Of a DNA stretch of 64,000 nt, positions 42,250 through 52,976 are shown one piece after another. The DNA lies in the NCBI GenBank assembly GCA_031216915.1, contig CM062292.1, positions 5,505,770-5,569,769 on the forward strand. Direction: 5' to 3'. Position 1 is the first letter of the stretch, and each line of letters opens with the position of its first letter. Below the pieces are notes generated by a model. That model saw only the letters and a list, made by a program, of their open reading frames with translations, was not told where the DNA came from and did not search any database. The DNA comes from Pictodentalium vernedei (taxonomy: Eukaryota; Mollusca; Scaphopoda; Dentaliida; Dentaliidae). The position numbers and the translations under genes are program-made.

Positions 42250-42625
42250 TTGGGAAAAACAGTGAAAAGGAGTGCCAGATGTGTAACTTGGGCGTGGTGG
42301 AGACCCTGGAACACTTTCTTATAGATTGCTTAAAATACCAGTCTAAAAGAACAAGATTCACGGGAAGTATAATGGGGAAGTGGGATGGGAGAATGAAGGA
42401 CATGTGGTTAGGGGGCGACTCAAAGGAGAGGGTTAATATACTAATCGAAGAGATTGGGAGGAATGGGGCAAGGGATGTCATCAAGCAGTTCGTCTCCGAG
42501 TGCTGGGAGGAGAGAAGAAGCGCGGGAATAGGGAGGCAGTTGGTAGAACATGGGTAACCAAGGCCTTCTCGTACGAGAACTGCGACAAATCAGCGGCCGG
42601 CCGAAGTGTTATTATTATTATTCAC
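42250..42625 (+). pseudogene. LINE-3 copy 1: ORF2 C-terminus and 3' end
   Basis: Reads CQMCNLGVVETLEHFLIDC, a CxxC-x8-H-x4-C knuckle like those at the C-terminus of many non-LTR ORF2 proteins. WDGRMKDMWLGGDSKERVN and FVSECWEERR follow, to a stop near 42557. The 3' UTR has CCAAGGCCTTCTCG, GAGAACTGCGACAAAT and ATTATTATTATT. Heavily 5'-truncated. Two more sense copies and one antisense scrap lie within 3 kb. Clade not determined. Confidence 0.85.
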
Positions 42626-43135
42626 GTCAGTGAAGACAATATTAGCCGTGGAGAATCGTCTGTTGAAATCGCATAAATATAAAAATCACTATTTTCAAAG
42701 TAAAATGGAAACATTAAAACAAAACCATAATTGAAATATTTTTATAGAATCAAATAATTTAAAGTTTACTTTATTCCGAATGATGTACGCGGAATGCATG
42801 CTATTGATGGTTAATATATATTTTTAAGTTTAAAGCTACCCTAGTCATCCTTTTTTCATAAATTCATAAGGAAATGCACACAGATAAAATAAGATATTTA
42901 AAACAAAAATAGAAACATGAAGAATTTTGTCTAGTAATAAGTATTAAACATCACTTTAAAGAGGATGCCCTAAACTATTTGACCATATGTACGCGAATTT
43001 TATTGAAAAGCAAATATTGATGAAAAATGAAGTTTTATTGCTTTCTCCCATTGACCTCCATAGTAAATTGGATGATGAAGATAGCTCTGTTTTTCACACA
43101 TGCGCAACTAGGGGGATAGAAATAGTTATACATGC
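42626..43135. other. Unassigned AT-rich spacer
   Basis: No structure recognised. Confidence 0.4.
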
Positions 43136-43682
43136 AGGGTAAAAAGATCGTCAGAGAAAGAGTCATGGAGGACGGTAACCTTAACTGGAGAGAGGGGGGG
43201 GGGGTCAAATCTAAGACGTCTTTGGGTGGCCTGCGTGATAAAGAGAAGTCTCGTTTTGAGGCGTACCTTGATGACACCTTTGGGAGGGGGGGGGGTCACT
43301 GTTATTCAAGCTAACGTCGCGGTCCCTGGAGCTGAGGGGGAAATTGGGAAAAACAGTGACATGGAGTGCCAAATGTGTACCTTGGGCGTGGTGGAGACCC
43401 TGGAACACTTTCTTGTAGAATGTCCACAATATCAGTCTAAAAGAATAAAATTCACTGGGAGTATAATGGGGAAGTGGGATGGGAGAGTGAAAGACACGTG
43501 GGTAGTGAGTGACTCCAAGGAAAGGGTTAATATGCTAATCGGAGAGATTGGGGAACATGGGGAAAAGGAAGCCATCAAACAGTTCGTCTCTGAGTGTTGG
43601 GAGGAGAGAAGCGTGGGAATAGGGAAGCATTTGGGAGCACAGGGGTAACCAAGGCCTTCTCACCCGAGAACCGCGGCAAATC
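43136..43682 (+). pseudogene. LINE-3 copy 2 (longest), frameshifted at G runs
   Basis: DKEKSRFEAYLDDTFGR in one frame is followed, after the G run at 43286-43298, by ANVAVPGAEGEIGKNS and CQMCTLGVVETLEHFLVEC in another. A first G run lies at 43193-43204. The body continues to FVSECWEERS and a stop near 43648. The 3' end breaks off at GAGAACCGCGGCAAAT, short of the ATT tail. The frameshifts coincide with the G runs, so run-length change probably inactivated it. Confidence 0.85.
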
Positions 43683-43721
43683 TAAAGTCAGTCACCATGG
43701 TCATTTGATGTAACAATAAGG

Positions 43722-43762
43722 CTGAGAGAAAATACCCAGTGGTATTTCCTCTCAACCTTTTT
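43722..43762. repeat. Isolated palindrome
   Basis: GGCTGAGAGAAAATACC and its near-complement GGTATTTCCTCTCAACC separated by CAGT. No terminal repeats identified around it. Confidence 0.7.
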
Positions 43763-43778
43763 GTTACTACTAATAATA

Positions 43779-44092
43779 CAGTTTAAACTAGAAGTCCTGT
43801 CATGAACTGTGCGCTTATCTAGGATTAATTGCGCGTTGGAATTGCGCGCAATTGCCATATCGAATGGCATCCAAAGCACGGCAGGTTCTCTTGGTTACCC
43901 AAAACAAACACATGCAATGTTTCTGCCAATGGACCTCCGGGTTACCCGGAGGTCCATTGGCTGAAATATTGTTTGTGCACCTGCCATATGTACAGAATTT
44001 GATGGCATTACTTGGGCCACAACGCGTACATTAACGCGCGTATCAACGTGCTATTTGTGCGCATTTCATGACAGGACTTCTAGTTTTAACTG
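43779..44092. mobile_element. Mar-1 MITE copy (314 bp)
   Basis: TA-flanked CAGTTTAAACTAGAAG / CTAGTTTTAACTG. Perfect centre GGACCTCCGGGTTACCCGGAGGTCC. Same orientation and length as 25679-25992. Confidence 0.93.
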
Positions 44093-44098
44093 TAACAA

Positions 44099-44152
44099 CA
44101 CTTTGGCGGGCCGCCGATTTGCCGCGGTTCTCGGGTGAGAAGGCTTTGGTTA
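44099..44152 (-). mobile_element. LINE-3 3' end scrap, antisense
   Basis: Complement reads GGTAACCAAAGCCTTCTCAC, GAGAACCGCGGCAAATCGGC, CCGCCAAAGTGTTGTTA: exactly the part missing from copy 2, in the opposite direction. Confidence 0.8.
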
Positions 44153-44159
44153 CCAGCAC

Positions 44160-44312
44160 TCTCCTATAAATTTGGAATGAAACAAATCTATGTAAACAAA
44201 CTATTATTTGTGTTTGACTTAATATAAAACGTGAGCAAGGAAAATATTGGCGTTTGCTTTGGTACCCTCATTTTTCTGAAAGCCTTGATAGCGGCTTCTA
44301 GCACCCAGCCAG
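44160..44312. mobile_element. Half of the Pb-1-related inner MITE
   Basis: CAGCACTCTCCTATAAATTT, TGTGTTTGACTTAATAT and GCGGCTTCTAGCACCCAGCC match 8040-8196 inside Pb-3. The left half is missing. Confidence 0.65.
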
Positions 44313-44985
44313 GTGGCATGTCTGTTGATTGAAAAACTTTCTATATACTCTTTCTTGTTTCTTTTAGGGGATACGAAGCCCATGGTATGAAGTTGAGAGA
44401 AAGGCAGTGATTGACAGTTTCACATAATTTATTACACCTTAAAAGCTTCCAGGAAAATCTGACACATTGTATGGAACAAATCACCTCCAAGGTAGCGGGC
44501 TTCAAAGAAACGTCATGGAGAAATGTGAAAGATTTGATCATGATGTCGAAAAAGCAGGAATCGAAGTTAATTTGTCTGGATTCTGTACTCGGGGTTTCCA
44601 CTAATCGAATCGGATTAGGGTTAGGATTCAAAGGCCCCATTGTCATGTCTTTTTTTCCTCAGATTTTTATGTTTTGATTTTGTTGCCACATGTCCCAGGG
44701 CTGGTAAAACACGTGTCGTTGTTCTAGTTTTGCATCATTTGAATTTATTCCAATGCTCTAATTACAGAGATGAGCAGTACAAAAAATCCAGGACAATCGA
44801 TACCTTATTTTATACAAATTTACTGCACCGACGCTATTCTGAAATACTAACATTTTAATTCACTTGACTGAAAGTCAGGGTGATCTATTGTGATCACTCT
44901 TCATTCGTCGTAAAGGTAGCGTTTTGAGTCTTCTGCTCCCAAACTACTAGTCCGATTCCAATAAAATTTCATGTGAATGATGACT
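44313..44985. other. Unassigned spacer
   Basis: Open frames of about 100 codons on both strands lack any recognisable domain. No repeats seen. Confidence 0.4.
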
Positions 44986-44989
44986 GGTA

Positions 44990-45312
44990 AGGGGAGACCC
45001 TGGAACACTTTCTTCTAGAATGCCCAAAGTATCAGTCTAAAAGAACGAGATTCACTGGGAGTATAATGGGGAAGTGGGATGGGAGAATGAAGGACATGTG
45101 GTTAGGGGGAGACTCAAAGGAGAGGGTTAATATGCTAATCGGAGAGATTGGGAAGAATGGGGCAAGGGATGTCATCAAGCAGTTCGTCTCCGAGTGTTGG
45201 GAGGAGAGGCGAAGCGTGGGAATAGGGAGGCAGTTGGGAGTACAGGGATAACCATGGCCTTCTCGTCCGAGAACCACGACAAATCAGCGGCTGGCCAAAG
45301 TGTTATTATTAA
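44990..45312 (+). pseudogene. LINE-3 copy 3
   Basis: Begins inside the knuckle (GAGACCCTGGAACACTTTCT), continues WDGRMKDMWLGGDSKERVN and FVSECWEERRS to a stop at 45251. The 3' UTR ends GGCCAAAGTGTTATTATT. Closer to copy 1 than to copy 2. Confidence 0.85.
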
Positions 45313-45606
45313 TTCAGTTTTTGTAGCATCAATGTGCTGTCCCCGAAGTCGAGAGGGCGGGTAAAGAAATCTCCCCAGGAACCGATGGGTGAAATGACTT
45401 TCTTTTAAGGGTGCAGATTGAAATTTGTGAGGCAATATTTGTCATAGTAATTGGAGGGGCACAATTTTTGACCCAAAATTACTATTTTCAGAACCGATGG
45501 GCGGATTTGGCTTGAGGCAGTATGGTGTCATACTTGATTAATGCCAAAAAAGATCCCGCATCTTCATGGGAACTACATGAGCTAAAAATAGAAAACAATT
45601 CGAACG
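45313..45606. other. Unassigned spacer
   Basis: No structure recognised. Confidence 0.35.
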
Positions 45607-45614
45607 CCTATATT

Positions 45615-46198
45615 TAGGGATTTGCGAATCACAAATTTCTTTTCGAATCGAATGTCGAATCGAATCGTGTCTCTGATATCGACATCGAATCGAATCCCGA
45701 ATCGAATCTTAAAAGACAAGTTATTTCATATTGCATCAAACGGAAGTTACGGAACACTGTGATGACCCTTACGCGACGGAGTGAACACCTTAAACACCAA
45801 TAACTAAATATTCTCTGTAGCACCGTCGCTGAAACAGCTAGGCCTATTGTCCATAGTTTTAGTTTTTGAAGGCCTAACTTGTTACTATTCACGTTCTTAA
45901 GAACGTGAATAGTAACAAGTTAAGCCTTCAAAAGCCAAAACTATGGATAATGTTCTGGGCCAAATTCACACCTTACCTAACAATTAAACATTGTCAATTA
46001 CTCAAATAAATAGGAATTGAGCCTACATGAATGGATTTTCTAATGACAGTTTTATCCTATTTTTGTTGGAAATGTAACAAATTGAAGTTAGTACGAGAGA
46101 TTCGAAAAAATCGAATCCTGAGACTGATTCGGGATCGATCTCGAAGCATACGTATGGTATCGATATCGAATCGAATCTCGAATATTCGCAGGACCCTA
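45615..46198. mobile_element. hAT-type MITE hAT-2 (584 bp)
   Basis: Exact 8 bp target duplication CCTATATT (45607-45614, 46199-46206). Termini TAGGGATTTGCGAAT and ATTCGCAGGACCCTA. Subterminal GAATCGAATCG-rich stretches on both sides. The central palindrome 45838-45957 pairs TGTTACTATTCACGTTCTT with its complement at TTAAGAA. 8 bp duplications with TAGGG-like ends are typical of hAT elements. Confidence 0.88.
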
Positions 46199-46206
46199 CC
46201 TATATT

Positions 46207-46811
46207 TCCAAAACTACACGATACCAATGATTGTTATTTGGTGTGAAGCTTCCTAAGGACGAGTAGAATGCAACGGACCAAGACATTGTCTTCATTAGAA
46301 ACCATATCAGGACTTGCGGGTAATGCGAAAAATAATAAAAAATCTTCTCCTCCCAAACCACTGCTCCAAAAGCTTTCGTATTTGACATTTTTCATCTTTG
46401 ATTGATTCACGGGTTTGTTCAATATAAACCATTCAAGTTCGTTTTTTGTTTGTTTGCAACTCATAATTTGGTATTGACATAACCTGGCGGTCCAAATCCT
46501 CAACGAGTGCCATTAGATGCACGCGGTGATGGTTTGTGTCTGTAATATTTGTCTCAAGTTTTGCGACCCTAAATACCCGCACTGTGAGAGGCAGAGGGGG
46601 CGGAACCAGGGGGCCACAGGTGACACGTGAGTAGTAGGGGATTTGGAGAACGTGCCTCATTTACTATGGATGATAGTTTAATCAATAGTACTGGTCAAAG
46701 GCCGCGATGGAACAAGACTGCTGTATGAGCTAATGATAGGACAGATAGTCTACAGACAAGTAGCGGCCTTGGAACTTTGGGAATAAGATGGAAGCCGTTG
46801 GTAAGACTACA
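46207..46811. other. Unassigned spacer
   Basis: No structure recognised. Confidence 0.4.
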
Positions 46812-47098
46812 TTAGACCTCATTGAGGGATTCCCCATGGCCCTCATGGCCTCATACGACCAAAAAAGGGATTTTCCAAAAGATATCCTTGATTGGTATCC
46901 TCAAATAATACAATATCAGGCCATATGTATCCTCAAATATCTAAAAGAGGGATAGTAAATGAGGCCTCATAGAGGGATTTTGTCATGGCCCTCATGCCCT
47001 CAAAAGAAAAAAAAAGGATTCTCCAGAAAGTATCCTGGATAGGTATCCTCAAATAATACAATACAAGGCCATATGTATCCTCAAATACCGTCCGGGTC
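46812..47098 (+). repeat. 147 bp tandem duplication
   Basis: CCTCATTGAGGGATT (46817) and CCTCATAGAGGGATT (46964) start two copies. They share ATGGCCCTCATG, GGTATCCTCAAATAATACAA and GGCCATATGTATCCTCAAAT. Confidence 0.85.
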
Positions 47099-47103
47099 AA
47101 CTC

Positions 47104-47327
47104 CTACCGAAAGGAAGATGAACCAAGTAATCATGAGGACTTCATCTAAAAAGCTAGATTCCAGCCATCGTTTTTTGACGGTGTGTAATGGTATTGTGGT
47201 TTAGATGTTGGACCTCTGATTTCTAGGCGGTGTTGCCGAGGGTTCGAATTCCGGCGGGGCACCAGAAACCAACATTCGCAATTCCTCCAAAACACGATTG
47301 TGTCATTTGGAAACACACATTCTTTGT
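47104..47327 (+). mobile_element. SINE-C copy 1 (224 bp, tRNA-like)
   Basis: CTACCGAAAGGAAGATGAAC, a tRNA-like part with GTATTGTGGTTTAGATGTTGG and B box GGGTTCGAATTCC, then CGGGGCACCAGAAACC and a 3' part ending ACACACATTCTTTG. A near-identical copy at 55731-55954 has the same ends, which defines the unit. No A-rich tail. Confidence 0.8.
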
Positions 47328-47340
47328 TTGTCTAGATCTT

Positions 47341-47355
47341 GGAGAGAGATAGAGA

Positions 47356-47405
<50 letters not shown>

Positions 47406-47449
47406 AGGGAGACAGACAGACAGACAGACAGCCAGCCAGCCAGCCAGCC

Positions 47450-47534
<85 letters not shown>
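47341..47534. repeat. GA and GACA microsatellites
   Basis: AGAGAGAGAG tract (47342-47400), then GACAGACAGA with a short CCAG interruption (47412-47534). Apparent long frames here are artefacts of the repeat. Confidence 0.98.
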
Positions 47535-47536
<2 letters not shown>

Positions 47537-48191
47537 GACAAAGTACAATGTTTTTCTCCTCTCAGCATTAATGAATGTCACCTATCACAAATAAATACGC
47601 GAACATTGCCTCTGAGATTCTATTTTTGTTAGTTTTTCCTGGTTCAGTTAGAGGTTGGAAAAATGCAGGACCCCATGCTGTTTTTTTGCATTTGACCCTC
47701 TGATGGAAACACCCATCCTATTTTCCAATTTCTCAAGTTTTTTTTTCTGGGTAACCCACACACACACCCAATTTTTTTCCATGTTTTGCAAAAAGTTTAC
47801 TTAAGAAATTTTGACGCACTATGTGTAAATGTAGCGCGATCCGCCTGGCATGGCGGGGTATCGCCGGCGCGATCCGTGTGGCATTGCGGGGTACCGTCGG
47901 CGCGATCCGTGTGGCATGGCGGGGTATCGCCTCTGTGATCATCTAGAGGATTTGGAAGAAATAGGTTAGGACTTCAATTCCCTAAACGTCTTTGGATTCT
48001 GGAACAGGTTCTTTCAATGTTGGTCCAGTGTATCCGTGTCCCGTCTTAATCAGCAATCGGGTAAATGCAGGATGTTTCAGCTAATGGACGGTTCATCAAG
48101 CAAATAAATAATTGGATCGCGTCAACACTCGGCAAGTACTTTCTGCGTAAATTATTCTGGTATAAGTCTATACATGTTTCACAAATATTCA
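47535..48191. repeat. Spacer with 36 bp minisatellite
   Basis: 47833-47938 holds three copies of a GC-rich 36 bp unit (GCGCGATCCGTGTGGCAT, GGCGGGGTATCGCC). The remainder is unassigned. Confidence 0.7.
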
Positions 48192-48195
48192 TTAA

Positions 48196-48803
48196 CCCTT
48201 TACCCAACGAATCGGCCACATCGCACGCTTAATATGTAAATTCAGTAGCTATTTATTTATTTATTTACTGGTGTTTAAGGTCACATACTTATGCACAATG
48301 GCTAATCGTGACCGTGACAGTTTTACGAGTGGAGGAAGCCGGAGTACCCGGAGAGAACCACCGACCATCGACGAGCAACTGTCAGCTCCTCAACATTCTA
48401 ACTCTGTTCAACTTCCGTTCAAGCAGGGTTACAGCGGTTGAGGACATGTGCACCACCAACGTGCAGTACGCCCTAGTACACGGCGTCATCGTGCCCCCAT
48501 GAAGGCAAAGTGCCTTGCCCAATGAGACAAAGCGGGTTGTCCCGGACGTGGGTCGAACTCCTGACATCTGGCATAGAAGTCCAACAGTCTACCACTGAGC
48601 CACTGCGCTTCCAAATTCAGTAGCTGAAGAAATATTATTTTTCAAAAAATTCCAACCAAACCATATCATGTGACCCCTCTTGGCAACGAGCTCGTCGAGC
48701 TCGTTCCAATGAGGGGTCATATGATATGGTTTGGTTGACTTTTTTGAAACTTTTTAAAAAATGATATTTAAAATAAAAATTTTGATATGGGTTGTGTAAA
48801 GGG
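48196..48803. mobile_element. Pb-2 MITE copy 4, interrupted by a SINE
   Basis: TTAA-flanked (48192-48195, 48804-48807) CCCTTTACCCAACG and TGTAAAGGG. The palindrome GACCCCTCTTGGCAACGAGC with complement is centred at GTCGAC-like GAGCTCGTCGAGCTC. Without the SINE it would be about 233 bp, like the other copies. Confidence 0.92.
48251..48612 (-). mobile_element. SINE-A with tRNA head type 2, inside Pb-2
   Basis: Exact 13 bp target duplication AAATTCAGTAGCT (48238-48250, 48613-48625). The complement of its right end reads GCGCAGTGGCTCAGTGGTAG (A box) and GGAGTTCGACCC (B box), then the common body and an AAATAAATAAATA tail. Confidence 0.93.
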
Positions 48804-48853
48804 TTAATACAAACTAGTACCGGTATTCAGCAAAGTTCGTTCAACTGGAGTGT

Positions 48854-49267
48854 CAGGGGGTGGGGGGGGGGGCGGGGCGGTGGCATTACGGTAACCGGTT
48901 CTCGTCAGATCAACGAAGTTAAGCAACCTCGAGCCAGGTTAGGCCTTGGATAGGTGACCATCTGAGTGATCGATTCGGACTCCCGAGTTGTGTCCTTGGG
49001 CAGGGTACATCACCTCGACTGTCCACATGGGGGGCACGTTGATGCCCTGTACTAAGGCATACTGCTTGTCGATGGTGTGCATGTCTTCAACCAATCTAAC
49101 CCTGCCTGTGCTGCAGTGCGCAGTTACGATTTGGGGAGCTGGCAACTGCTCGTCGTTGCTCGGTGGTTCTCTCCGGGTACTCCGGCTTCCTCCACCCGTA
49201 AAACTGTCACCGACACTATATGACCTTGGCTGTTAAAGTGTCGTTAAACCCTAATAAATAAATAAAT
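48854..49267 (+). mobile_element. SINE-A with 5S rRNA-derived head, intact
   Basis: Exact 11 bp duplication AACTGGAGTGT (48843-48853, 49268-49278). The head GGTTCTCGTCAGATCAACGA, AGTTAAGCAACCTCGAG, GGATAGGTGACCATCTG corresponds to the 5S rRNA internal promoter (A box, intermediate element, C box). The common SINE-A body and AATAAATAAATAA tail follow. SINEs with 5S heads are classified as SINE3. Confidence 0.92.
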
Positions 49268-49406
49268 AACTGGAGTGTTGGTAGTTGTTTTGTTATGCAA
49301 GAATGTCCTGTCCATCGAGTACATTTGAGACCCTTTTTAACACTTCTCCCAGCATAATTCTACTGCGCGATCTGATTGAGAAAAATACCACTTTGTAATC
49401 AGAGTA

Positions 49407-49690
49407 CAGCACGGCCGCCGTGGATTGGTCACTTTCCACGCGTGGGCAATATGTACACGGACGCAATAATATTGGATTCCTAACTCGAATTATAAGAATA
49501 ATCATCAAAAATTTAATTAATGAAGCACCGGGTACAACCCGCCCCGGTACAACCCGGTACAACCCGGTGCTTCATCAATTAAAATTTTGCTGATGATGAT
49601 TTTTATTACTTGGCAAACGCATGCGTGGACATCACTGCCCACGCGTGGATTACTGCACGCTACTGCGCACGCGTGGATTACTGCACACTA
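49407..49690. mobile_element. Mar-3 MITE copy 3 with expanded core
   Basis: Left TA then CAGCACGGCCGCCGTGGATT. The core AATTAATGAAGCACCGGG contains extra GGTACAACCC units (three in place of one). The right end repeats CGCGTGGATTACTGCAC twice and lacks a clean CACTG terminus. Confidence 0.75.
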
Positions 49691-49935
49691 GATGCATTAT
49701 ATGTAAAATCGGTCTCCCCCTGGGTATAAATCATCCTCTGTTATTGCAACATTTAATGCAATTCTGGTGCCCTAGAAGACGAATTACATTTTGTAATGGG
49801 TTGCAGGAAGTACGAAGCGATCAGGTCTATTGCGTTTCAGAAAATTGAAAGCGAATGTCCTCAATTTTCTGATATGACTAGCTCGGATCGGTTCGTGTTT
49901 CTCATGAAAAACGAAATACCATCATTATGCAATGT
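49691..49935. other. Unassigned spacer
   Basis: No structure recognised. Confidence 0.35.
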
Positions 49936-49937
49936 TA

Positions 49938-50194
49938 CAGTACGTGGAGAGTGTAGTATCACTAAATCACCCACAGAGTGGAGATTCCACCCGCGGAATA
50001 ATTGCAAGTTTGTTGCAAAGCATAACCAGCACCAGCAAAGTTTCAGCCAATGGACCTCCGGGTTAAACCCGGAGGTCCATTGGCTCAAACAGTGCTTGTG
50101 TTTTTTGTCGACATGTACAAAATTTGAAAGTTATAACTTGGGTGATAACTCCACTCCGCGGGTGATTTAGTTACAATCCACTCTCCACGTACTG
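49938..50194. mobile_element. Mar-2 MITE copy 4 (257 bp)
   Basis: TA-flanked CAGTACGTGGAGAGTG / CACTCTCCACGTACTG. Perfect centre GGACCTCCGGGTTAAACCCG and complement. The best preserved copy of the family. Confidence 0.93.
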
Positions 50195-50305
50195 TATCTG
50201 TGATATGATCCGGCAGTTCTTTAAACAACGGGAATTATTGTAGAGTAAATAAATAATAAAGAGAAACTCTCATCATAGAATGTGTATATGAATATTTGGA
50301 TTACA

Positions 50306-50670
50306 CATTTATTTATTTATTTATTGGTGTTTAAGGTCACATATTTCTGCACAATGGCTAATCATGACCACGACAGTTTTACGGGTGGAGGAAGCCGGAG
50401 TACCCGGAGTAAACCACCGACCAACGGCGAGCAACTGTCAGCTCCCCAACATACTAAATCCACACAAGCAGGGTTAGCATTGGTTGAAGACAGGTGCACC
50501 ATCGACGTGCAGTACGCCTTAGTACACAACGCCACCGTGGCCCCACGTGGGCAATGGGGGTGAAGTGTCTTACCCAAGGACACAACGCGGTTGCCGCGGG
50601 TGGGATTCGAACCGAGGACCTCTCGGCTTGCAGCCTGCACCTCTACCAACTGAGCCACCGCGCCCCCGTT
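50306..50670 (-). mobile_element. SINE-A with tRNA head type 1
   Basis: Target duplication TTTGGATTACA (50295-50305, 50671-50681). The complement of the right end reads GCGCGGTGGCTCAGTTGGTA (A box) and CGGTTCGAATCCC (B box), then GCGTTGTGTCCTTGGGTAAG and the common body. The tail is on the plus-strand left as TTTATTTATTTATTGG. Confidence 0.93.
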
Positions 50671-50695
50671 TTTGGATTACATTATTCACTGTATA

Positions 50696-50954
50696 CAGTA
50701 CGTGGAGAGTGGAGTGTAACTAAATCACCCGCAGAGTATAGTTATCACCCATGTTATAACTTTAAAATTTTGTACATATCGACAAAAAACACAAGCAATG
50801 TTTCAGCCAATGGACCTCCGGGTTCAATCCGGAGGTCCAATGGCTGAAACTTTGCTTGTGCTGGTTATGCTTTGCAACAAATTTACAATTATTGCTTGGG
50901 TGGATTCTCCACTTTGTGGGTGATTTAGTGATAATACACTCTCCACGTACTGTA
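50696..50954. mobile_element. Mar-2 MITE copy 5
   Basis: TA-flanked CAGTACGTGGAGAGTG and CACTCTCCACGTACTG. Centre: GGACCTCCGGGTTCAATCCG and complement. Separated from the SINE-A target duplication by only about 14 bp. Confidence 0.92.
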
Positions 50955-50956
50955 TA

Positions 50957-52440
50957 TAATACTATGATTTTGTATTTCGGCAATCTGCCTTGTTTTTGCT
51001 GTAGTTGGTAAATAAATAATCTAATATAATCTTTAATGGGAAGTCGAGGTTGCAAATGGTATGTTGACCACCCCCCCCCCCCCCGTACCCCCCCCCCCCC
51101 CCCTCCCCGTTGAAAAAACAAATGGAGGAGCATTCCCGTCGAACCGTACAAGTCGAATTCAGTGACAACAACAACAAACTGCATTTTTATTTTCGACTCA
51201 GTTTAAAAGGATAACTTTTTACGTTAACTGGTTCAAGGCTATTAATTCTATTATGTGTCCTTAATTGGTTCAAGGCTATGCATTCTATTATCGCGAAGAA
51301 ACTTTTATCGCAAAGATTTACGAAGTGCATAACTTAACTTTATTTCCATTCAGATAGATAAACAAGCTAATAAATAACATGATATATTGTAAACAGCTCC
51401 GTGAAAGGTAGGTCCAGAACAAAGTGACCCACCTCGGGTTCACTTAACAAAGGTCTTCCTAAATTTAAACTGTTTTTTTTTAAGTAGTGTCGTCGAACAC
51501 ATCAGGAAAGAAACCTTCACATTGTATAGAATAGAACAATAAAATTGCTCAGTGACTCCGGAGGATTGGAAGAGTATGCGGAAGGGAAGATGGCTCAATG
51601 CTTGGCTCCAATAACCAGTGTCTCACAAAAGTTTTCTCCATTGGTTTAAAAAAAAACATTCAAAGTATTACGCATGAAGCTCATACGTTGGGATCGGATT
51701 ACAGTCTAGCACTCTTTTGAACGTTGCAAAAAGACGGTGCCTGGATATTAACCACAGTACATCTTATTACCCCCCCCCCCCTCCCCGACAAATTTAAGGA
51801 AGTGAGTGCATCGTATCCCCACCACGGAGTCCCCCCATGTTTGGGCGTCTCTCAGTCACTGCTGTTTGCAGGGATTCAGTTAGTAGCGTGTTGGTTCAAT
51901 CTTTGTGGCCCATGTTCTTCGTCAGCGGAGGCTCAAACTCTATTGTTTAACACTTACGCTGCCGAAAAAGATTATTGTCACCTGTTTTACGACGATTATC
52001 TGTACGTTCTGGTATGCGCAGATCTAACCTACCATCTGATTAATTGTTGGAAAGGGTTCAGAGAGCCCCTTCTAACAATTAATCAGATGATAGAGTTTCA
52101 AGTATGTCAACAATTTTATTAAACTTCGTCTCATAAAGACGTACATAGAGCTCCTCCATATACGGATAAAGTGGGCGTGGCAGTAATAGGGTTAAGGCAG
52201 ATGTGTGTAGTACCTAATTCTTTGCAAAATAAAGTCATTGTTGATAAGCTCAAATGACTAAAGACGGTGTGTAAAGTTTTAAAGTTTCGGTACTTATTAC
52301 TACGGAGGTAAGAAAATTATACTCTTTAATGAAAACTGTTCGACATGGCCAAAAAATGCGCCCAACGGTATTTACGTTATATCTCAGGTATTTGAAGTTC
52401 GATCTTAAAAATTCTTTCACCTCTGTGTTGGAATTATATG
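50957..52440. other. Mostly unassigned; one isolated palindrome and C runs
   Basis: C runs at 51069-51084 and 51088-51102. The palindrome 52030-52094 pairs CATCTGATTAATTGTTGGAA with its complement around GGGTTCAGAGAGCCCC. It lies within a 132-codon frame (51724-52122) that I do not believe is a gene. Confidence 0.45.
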
Positions 52441-52442
52441 TA

Positions 52443-52755
52443 CAGTTAAAACTAGAAGTCCTTCACGAATAGTGTGCTTGTCTAGGCTTAATTGCGCGTT
52501 GGAATTGCGCGCAATTGCCATATCGAATGAGATCCAAGGCACGGCAGGTTCTCCTGGTTACTCATAGCAACCACATGCAATGTTTCTGCCAATGGACCTC
52601 CGGGTTACCCGGAGGTCCATTGGCTGAAACATTGCTTGTGCACAGGCCATATGTACAGAATTTGATAGCTTCACTTGGGCCATAACGCGTACATTAACGC
52701 GCATATCAACGTGCTATTTGTGCGCATTTCATGACAGGACTTCTAGTCTTAACTG
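52443..52755. mobile_element. Mar-1 MITE copy (313 bp)
   Basis: TA-flanked (52441-52442, 52756-52757) CAGTTAAAACTAG / CTAGTCTTAACTG. Perfect GGACCTCCGGGTTACCCGG centre. Same orientation as 25679 and 43779. Confidence 0.93.
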
Positions 52756-52757
52756 TA

Positions 52758-52976
52758 CAGTACACCCGCCGTAGAATGGTCAAAATCCACGCGAGGGCAG
52801 TGTTTGCCCACGGGCAAACACCCAATGATTGAATCACTGGGTGGTACCCGGAGTTTTATTCATTGAAAATTTGATGGCGATTCAATTGTTTTAGATCGGA
52901 GATTCACTGTTAATTAACAAATGCGTGGAAATATTGCTCACGCATGGATTTTGACCTTTTCACGACGACCAAACTG
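52758..52976. mobile_element. Mar-3-like MITE copy 4, abutting Mar-1
   Basis: Begins CAGTACACCCGCCGTAGAAT right after the TA that ends the Mar-1 copy, and has CCACGCGAGGGCAGT near its left end and CTCACGCATGGATTTTGACC at its right. The core CCCAATGATTGAATCACTGG differs from other Mar-3 copies. Confidence 0.6.

Noticed and set aside
47303-47632. Long frames on both strands
   Set aside because: Pure GA/GACA microsatellite translation.
48880-48985. 5S rRNA gene
   Set aside because: Only the internal-promoter part is present, diverged, fused to a SINE body and bounded by an 11 bp target duplication.
51724-52122. 132-codon open frame
   Set aside because: It spans a palindrome and a C run; no domain or codon-usage signal.
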